Assembly (NCBI GenBank): GCA_002423705.1 | Contig: DINW01000024.1 | Location: 4,800 to 12,815 of the forward strand | DNA from: Clostridium sp. UBA5530 | GTDB taxonomy: Bacteria > Bacillota > Clostridia > Clostridiales > Clostridiaceae | Reading direction: 5' to 3' | DNA length: 8,016 bases | Shown: one piece after another, positions 5,730 to 8,016 of the stretch | How positions within the stretch are numbered: position 1 is the stretch's first letter | Layout of the letters: every line of letters starts with the position of its first letter | Made by a program: the position numbers and the translations under genes | Notes under the pieces: model-generated | Databases searched by the model: none | Seen by the model: only the letters and a program-made list of their open reading frames with translations | What the model was told of the DNA's origin: nothing

Positions 5730-7390
5730 TTTAATCCCTCAATTCTAACAATTTCTTCATTTATTATTGTATAAATATAATTTTCATTATCCGATTCTAC
5801 CAGTTCATAATCTTTTTTAGTTATTATATAATGTTTATCTTTATTAATTAATATACCATATTTTCTTCCTAACTTCACTTTTATGTTTTCACTTTTCCCA
5901 TCAATAAACTTAAGTCCTATGAATTTATCCCTAAGTCTTTTTTCTTTTCCCTCTCTCAATACTATAAGTTCTCTATTAAAACCATCTTTTATTAGATATG
6001 CCTTTTCATAGCCCTCACGGACTAATACTACAGTTGGGAAAATACTATATGATATTAAAATATAGGATATGCATGAAATGAATAAAAGTTTCTTCCCTAT
6101 ATACTTTCCCCTTTTGTAATAAAACACCATTGCCATAAAGAAAATACAGCACACTATCCCTGTCTCGTAACTCATATAAATTATTGGTGGTGTTATCTTC
6201 ATAAGTAGTTCCGCCATATTATCAATAACTTCTACCGTGCCAGCCATAGCGTAAAGTAGTATTTTTTTTACAGGCTCTATAAAATTTAATGGCAAATATA
6301 CCATTGCAAATATGACCACAAGGCTATATAGGGGAATTAAGATTATATTTCCTATAAGAAACCCTAAAGAGAAATTATTAAAAATTAATATCATATATGG
6401 AAAAGTTAATACTTGAGCACTTAAGCAAATGCTTAAATTTTCATTTAAATATTTAGGTAGTTTATATAGTTTTCTTCTTAACTTATTATAAAATAATATT
6501 ATACCCAAAGTTGCCAAATATGATAGATGAAATCCAATGTCTAATGCAAAATATGGTTTATATACCATCAATATAAGTGCTGAGGTGGATAAACTTCCAA
6601 GAGGACTATATCTTTTATAGATTTTTTTACTTATCTTCATAAAAAATATCATTATAAAAGCTCTCAATGTACTTGACTTTCCTCCCGTAAATACCACATA
6701 TAAAAAACTTATAACTAATGCTATCTTGTATCCCATGATCTTTTCTAATATAGAAAACACTAAGGCTAAATGGAATCCAGACACGCTTATAACATGAATT
6801 ATTCCTAGAGTCTTAAATTCATTCATGGACTCCTTGTTAATATCATCTGCTACGCCATAAGCAGCCCCATTAACTAAGGCTCCTTTTTCTTTACCAATTT
6901 CTTCACTTATATCTTCAATAATATATTTTCTAAATTCATAAATTCTTTTAAATATGCTATTTTTTTTGTATAAAATTTCTTTTGCATATATTTTGCCTAT
7001 ATATCCTCTTTCATAAATTGCCTCTTCCTCAAAGGATCCCTTAATATCCATTATGTTTCCAATAGCAGTTTGGTCCTCTCCCTTTAAAATGATTTTGACT
7101 TTTCTCCCTTTATAGCTTCCATCATAATAAAAACCTTTATTTTCTTCTATTGCCACAGTATATATCCCTTTTTTCTCTACCTTTAAACTAAAATATGAGT
7201 AAAAAAGAATAAATCCTATAGCAAAAAATATAACAATTAAAATAAAGTCTTTTGTCTCCATGACCTTATACATAGTAAAGACCAAGACCCCAGCAAATAT
7301 TATACCTAAGTATTTTTCTATAAAAAACATATAACAGCACAGTATTCCTAAAAGAACCATCACCGTATAGTGCTCTATTGCTCTCTTCAT
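5726..7390 (-). CDS. comEC: ComEC/Rec2-family DNA uptake channel, short form
   Basis: ComEC forms the cytoplasmic-membrane channel that imports single-stranded DNA during natural transformation. The 554-residue product has two N-terminal membrane helices (about 8-28 and 49-67), then a charged, beta-rich segment (about 70-145) in the place of the DUF4131/OB-like domain, then the polytopic competence domain (about 165-450). Family signatures are LGIIHVISVSGFHLAL (195-210) and GGKSSTLRAFIMIF (236-249). After the last helix only about 100 residues remain, with no HxHxDH motif, so the metallo-beta-lactamase-like domain of longer ComEC proteins (B. subtilis has ~776 residues) is absent. The ATG at 7388-7390 is used because GGAGAG (complement of 7399-7404) is 8 bases upstream; a TTG 9 codons earlier overlaps that site. 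It is coupled to holA. No comEA is adjacent within the window; instead an RNA-like repeat region lies upstream. Whether the cell is transformable is unknown. Confidence 0.92.
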   Translation of the reverse strand: MKRAIEHYTVMVLLGILCCYMFFIEKYLGIIFAGVLVFTMYKVMETKDFILIVIFFAIGFILFYSYFSLKVEKKGIYTVAIEENKGFYYDGSYKGRKVKIILKGEDQTAIGNIMDIKGSFEEEAIYERGYIGKIYAKEILYKKNSIFKRIYEFRKYIIEDISEEIGKEKGALVNGAAYGVADDINKESMNEFKTLGIIHVISVSGFHLALVFSILEKIMGYKIALVISFLYVVFTGGKSSTLRAFIMIFFMKISKKIYKRYSPLGSLSTSALILMVYKPYFALDIGFHLSYLATLGIILFYNKLRRKLYKLPKYLNENLSICLSAQVLTFPYMILIFNNFSLGFLIGNIILIPLYSLVVIFAMVYLPLNFIEPVKKILLYAMAGTVEVIDNMAELLMKITPPIIYMSYETGIVCCIFFMAMVFYYKRGKYIGKKLLFISCISYILISYSIFPTVVLVREGYEKAYLIKDGFNRELIVLREGKEKRLRDKFIGLKFIDGKSENIKVKLGRKYGILINKDKHYIITKKDYELVESDNENYIYTIINEEIVRIEGLK

Positions 7391-7460
7391 ATAATTATCT
7401 CTCCATAATTTCTGCAAATATAGACTTAAAATCTAGTTAATTAAAATTTTATCCTGAAAT

Positions 7461-7492
7461 TTATAATATAAACCTAAAAATTTATATTATAA
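7461..7492. repeat. Perfect 12-bp AT-only inverted repeat upstream of comEC
   Basis: TTATAATATAAA (7461-7472) and TTTATATTATAA (7481-7492) are exact reverse complements around an 8-base spacer. They lie about 70 bases before the comEC start. Each arm contains TATAAT, so both strands carry -10-like hexamers, but I see no good -35 partner. It may be a hairpin in the comEC leader, the end of the RNA-like unit upstream, or an operator. Its only directly supported property is the symmetry. Confidence 0.5.
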
Positions 7493-7543
7493 TATGTTTT
7501 AGCAGTTTTCTAGTTATTAAAATAGGTTTTTGTTTTTCTTTAA

Positions 7544-7657
7544 AAACTTATCTGATGTCTATCTGCTGTAACACTCCCCCTTATACCGGAGTTAATACCA
7601 GCTACAACCCTAGATAAGTCCAACTAATATTTTGGTGAAAGTCAAACTAAGTTTCAC
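7544..7657 (-). ncRNA. Candidate structured RNA, copy 2 (comEC-proximal, better folded)
   Basis: No ORF of useful size lies here. Read on the minus strand, it holds a 6-bp hairpin (GTGAAA 7652-7657 / TTTCAC 7635-7640) and then three nested helices. The outer one is GGACTTATCT (7612-7621) with AGATAAGTTT (7544-7553), 10 pairs including two G-U. Next is GCTG (7599-7602) with CAGC (7565-7568). The inner one is TAACTCC (7588-7594) with GGAGTGTTA (7569-7577), with a 2-base bulge. The G-U pairs would be C-A mismatches on the plus strand, which favours minus-strand transcription. The outer 3' arm runs into TTTTT, so the unit could end transcription itself. I cannot assign it to a known family. It could be a free RNA, a comEC leader element or the remnant of a mobile element. 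Confidence 0.5.
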
Positions 7658-7740
7658 TTGGTATATAAAATTTGCACCTTCTTACTCTTTTTTAAAGAAG
7701 TGTTGATAGATATATATTTTTGAGTACAGGCTACTAAACT

Positions 7741-7866
7741 TTATATTATGGCTACCTACTTTAACACTCCATCACCTTTAGACTTGATATAGCAGCAGCT
7801 ACGACTCTAGATAATTCCAACTAATATTCAATTGGAGTCCAAACTCCACTTGAAACTAAGTTTCAC
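7741..7866 (-). ncRNA. Candidate structured RNA, copy 1 (upstream, diverged)
   Basis: A diverged tandem copy of the element at 7544-7657, in the same orientation and about 200 bases upstream. A 33-base block (7796-7828) matches 7599-7631 at 30 positions, a 14-base block (7853-7866) matches 7644-7657 exactly, and TAACACTCC (7762-7770) recurs at 7569-7577. Two hairpins precede the core on the minus strand: GAAAC / GTTTC (7852-7864) and TGGAGT / ACTCCA (7833-7848). The outer helix shrinks to ATTAT (7811-7815) with ATAAT (7745-7749). One of its pairs is A-U here (7815:7745) where copy 2 has C-G (7618:7547), a compensatory change. The inner helices of copy 2 are not kept, though CTGCT / AGTAG and ATCA / TGAT pairings are possible. 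It is probably a decayed or differently specialised copy. Confidence 0.42.
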
Positions 7867-7882
7867 CTTATGATATTGCTTC

Positions 7883-8016
7883 TTAAGCTGGGCATAACTC
7901 TCCTCTTAAATTCACCCTTGGAAATTCATAAATTTTAAGCTTATTCATTCCCTTCATTATTTTCTCTGCTAAAGATAAATATTGTCCATACTTCTCTTTC
8001 TCCATCCAAATAAACC
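7883..8016 (-). CDS. C-terminal end of an unidentified ORF (or gene remnant)
   Basis: An open minus-strand frame enters from the window edge and ends at a TAA at 7883-7885, giving 44 residues. The C-terminus includes KYGQYLSLAEKIMKGMNK and ends RGELCPA. The composition is protein-like (helical, lysine-rich) and not low-complexity, but I recognise no family. An internal ATG at 8003-8005 has no clear ribosome binding site, so if real the gene starts outside the window. It lies immediately upstream of the tandem RNA-like elements in the same direction, which could make it the gene they belong to, or an old fragment of a mobile gene. Confidence 0.35.
   Translation of the reverse strand, partial: FIWMEKEKYGQYLSLAEKIMKGMNKLKIYEFPRVNLRGELCPA

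Larger units (their letters stand above)
7391..7882. other. Non-coding stretch of about 490 bases upstream of comEC
   Basis: No frame on either strand carries a convincing gene here. In the minus direction it contains, in order, the two RNA-like repeats (7866-7741 and 7657-7544) separated by an AT-rich linker. An A/T-rich segment with the 12-bp inverted repeat (7492-7461) and the comEC ribosome binding site (7404-7399) follow. In the linker, CTTCTT / AAAGAAG around 7679-7700 could form a weak stem with no clear role. I see no strong promoter with paired -35 and -10 elements, tRNA or CRISPR array. comEA, which precedes comEC in many transformable Firmicutes, is not adjacent. Confidence 0.6.

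Noticed and set aside
7391..7417. Nine-residue extension of ComEC from a TTG
   Set aside because: It would place the ribosome binding site inside the coding region; the ATG at 7388-7390 has ideal spacing.
7536..7631. Short minus-strand peptide reading LSRVVAG in both repeat copies
   Set aside because: The frame is closed by a stop just upstream in copy 2, there is no ribosome binding site, and the copies diverge after the shared LSRVVA in ways that break protein similarity. RNA structure explains the conservation better.
7544..7866. CRISPR array or transposon ends
   Set aside because: There are only two imperfect copies about 200 bases apart with internal pairing, no regular short spacers, and no terminal inverted repeats or target duplication that I can see.
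7866..7898. Ten-codon minus-strand mini-ORF (MPSLRSNIIR) behind a GAGGAG site, a possible leader peptide
   Set aside because: It overlaps the end of the longer open frame in another phase. The GAGGAG falls inside codons for RGEL, so it may be incidental, and no attenuator-like residue run is present.

Overview
The window comes from an AT-rich, low-GC, endospore-forming Firmicute, most likely a Clostridium-type anaerobe. The evidence is strongly A/T-biased codon use, strong GGGGTG-type ribosome binding sites, GTG and TTG starts, and two dedicated sporulation genes (gpr, spoIIP). The gene order comEC - holA - rpsT (opposite strand) - gpr - spoIIP - small membrane protein - lepA matches, from memory, the Bacillus subtilis order comEC - yqzM - holA - rpsT - gpr - spoIIP - yqxA - lepA. 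This is therefore mostly a conserved chromosomal neighbourhood, not an island.

Layout, low to high coordinate. 1-1544 (-) is the N-terminal 514 codons of LepA (elongation factor 4), cut by the window edge, with its own promoter at 1579-1609. 1661-2017 (-) is a 118-residue protein with one N-terminal membrane segment, in the position of B. subtilis yqxA. 2084-3142 (-) is spoIIP and 3194-4168 (-) is gpr, a sporulation pair expected to be transcribed gpr to spoIIP. 4391-4657 (+) is rpsT (ribosomal protein S20), alone on the plus strand, with a good promoter, a foldable leader and a strong terminator shared with the convergent holA. 4698-5729 (-) is holA (DNA polymerase III delta). 5726-7390 (-) is comEC, overlapping holA by 4 bp and lacking the C-terminal beta-lactamase-like domain found in longer ComEC proteins.

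The least explained part is 7391-8016. Upstream of comEC, with no recognisable gene for nearly 500 bases, lie a 12-bp perfect AT-only inverted repeat and two diverged tandem copies of what looks like a structured RNA read on the minus strand. Copy 2 has three nested helices. The outer helix is partly kept in copy 1 through one compensatory C-G to A-U change, and G-U pairs in copy 2 favour the minus strand. Beyond them is the C-terminal end of an unidentified minus-strand ORF. I cannot name the RNA family from memory, and this is the best candidate in the window for something poorly described.

The genes cover separate jobs: translation (lepA, rpsT), replication (holA), DNA uptake (comEC) and sporulation/germination (spoIIP, gpr). 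Their adjacency reflects old shared synteny more than one pathway.
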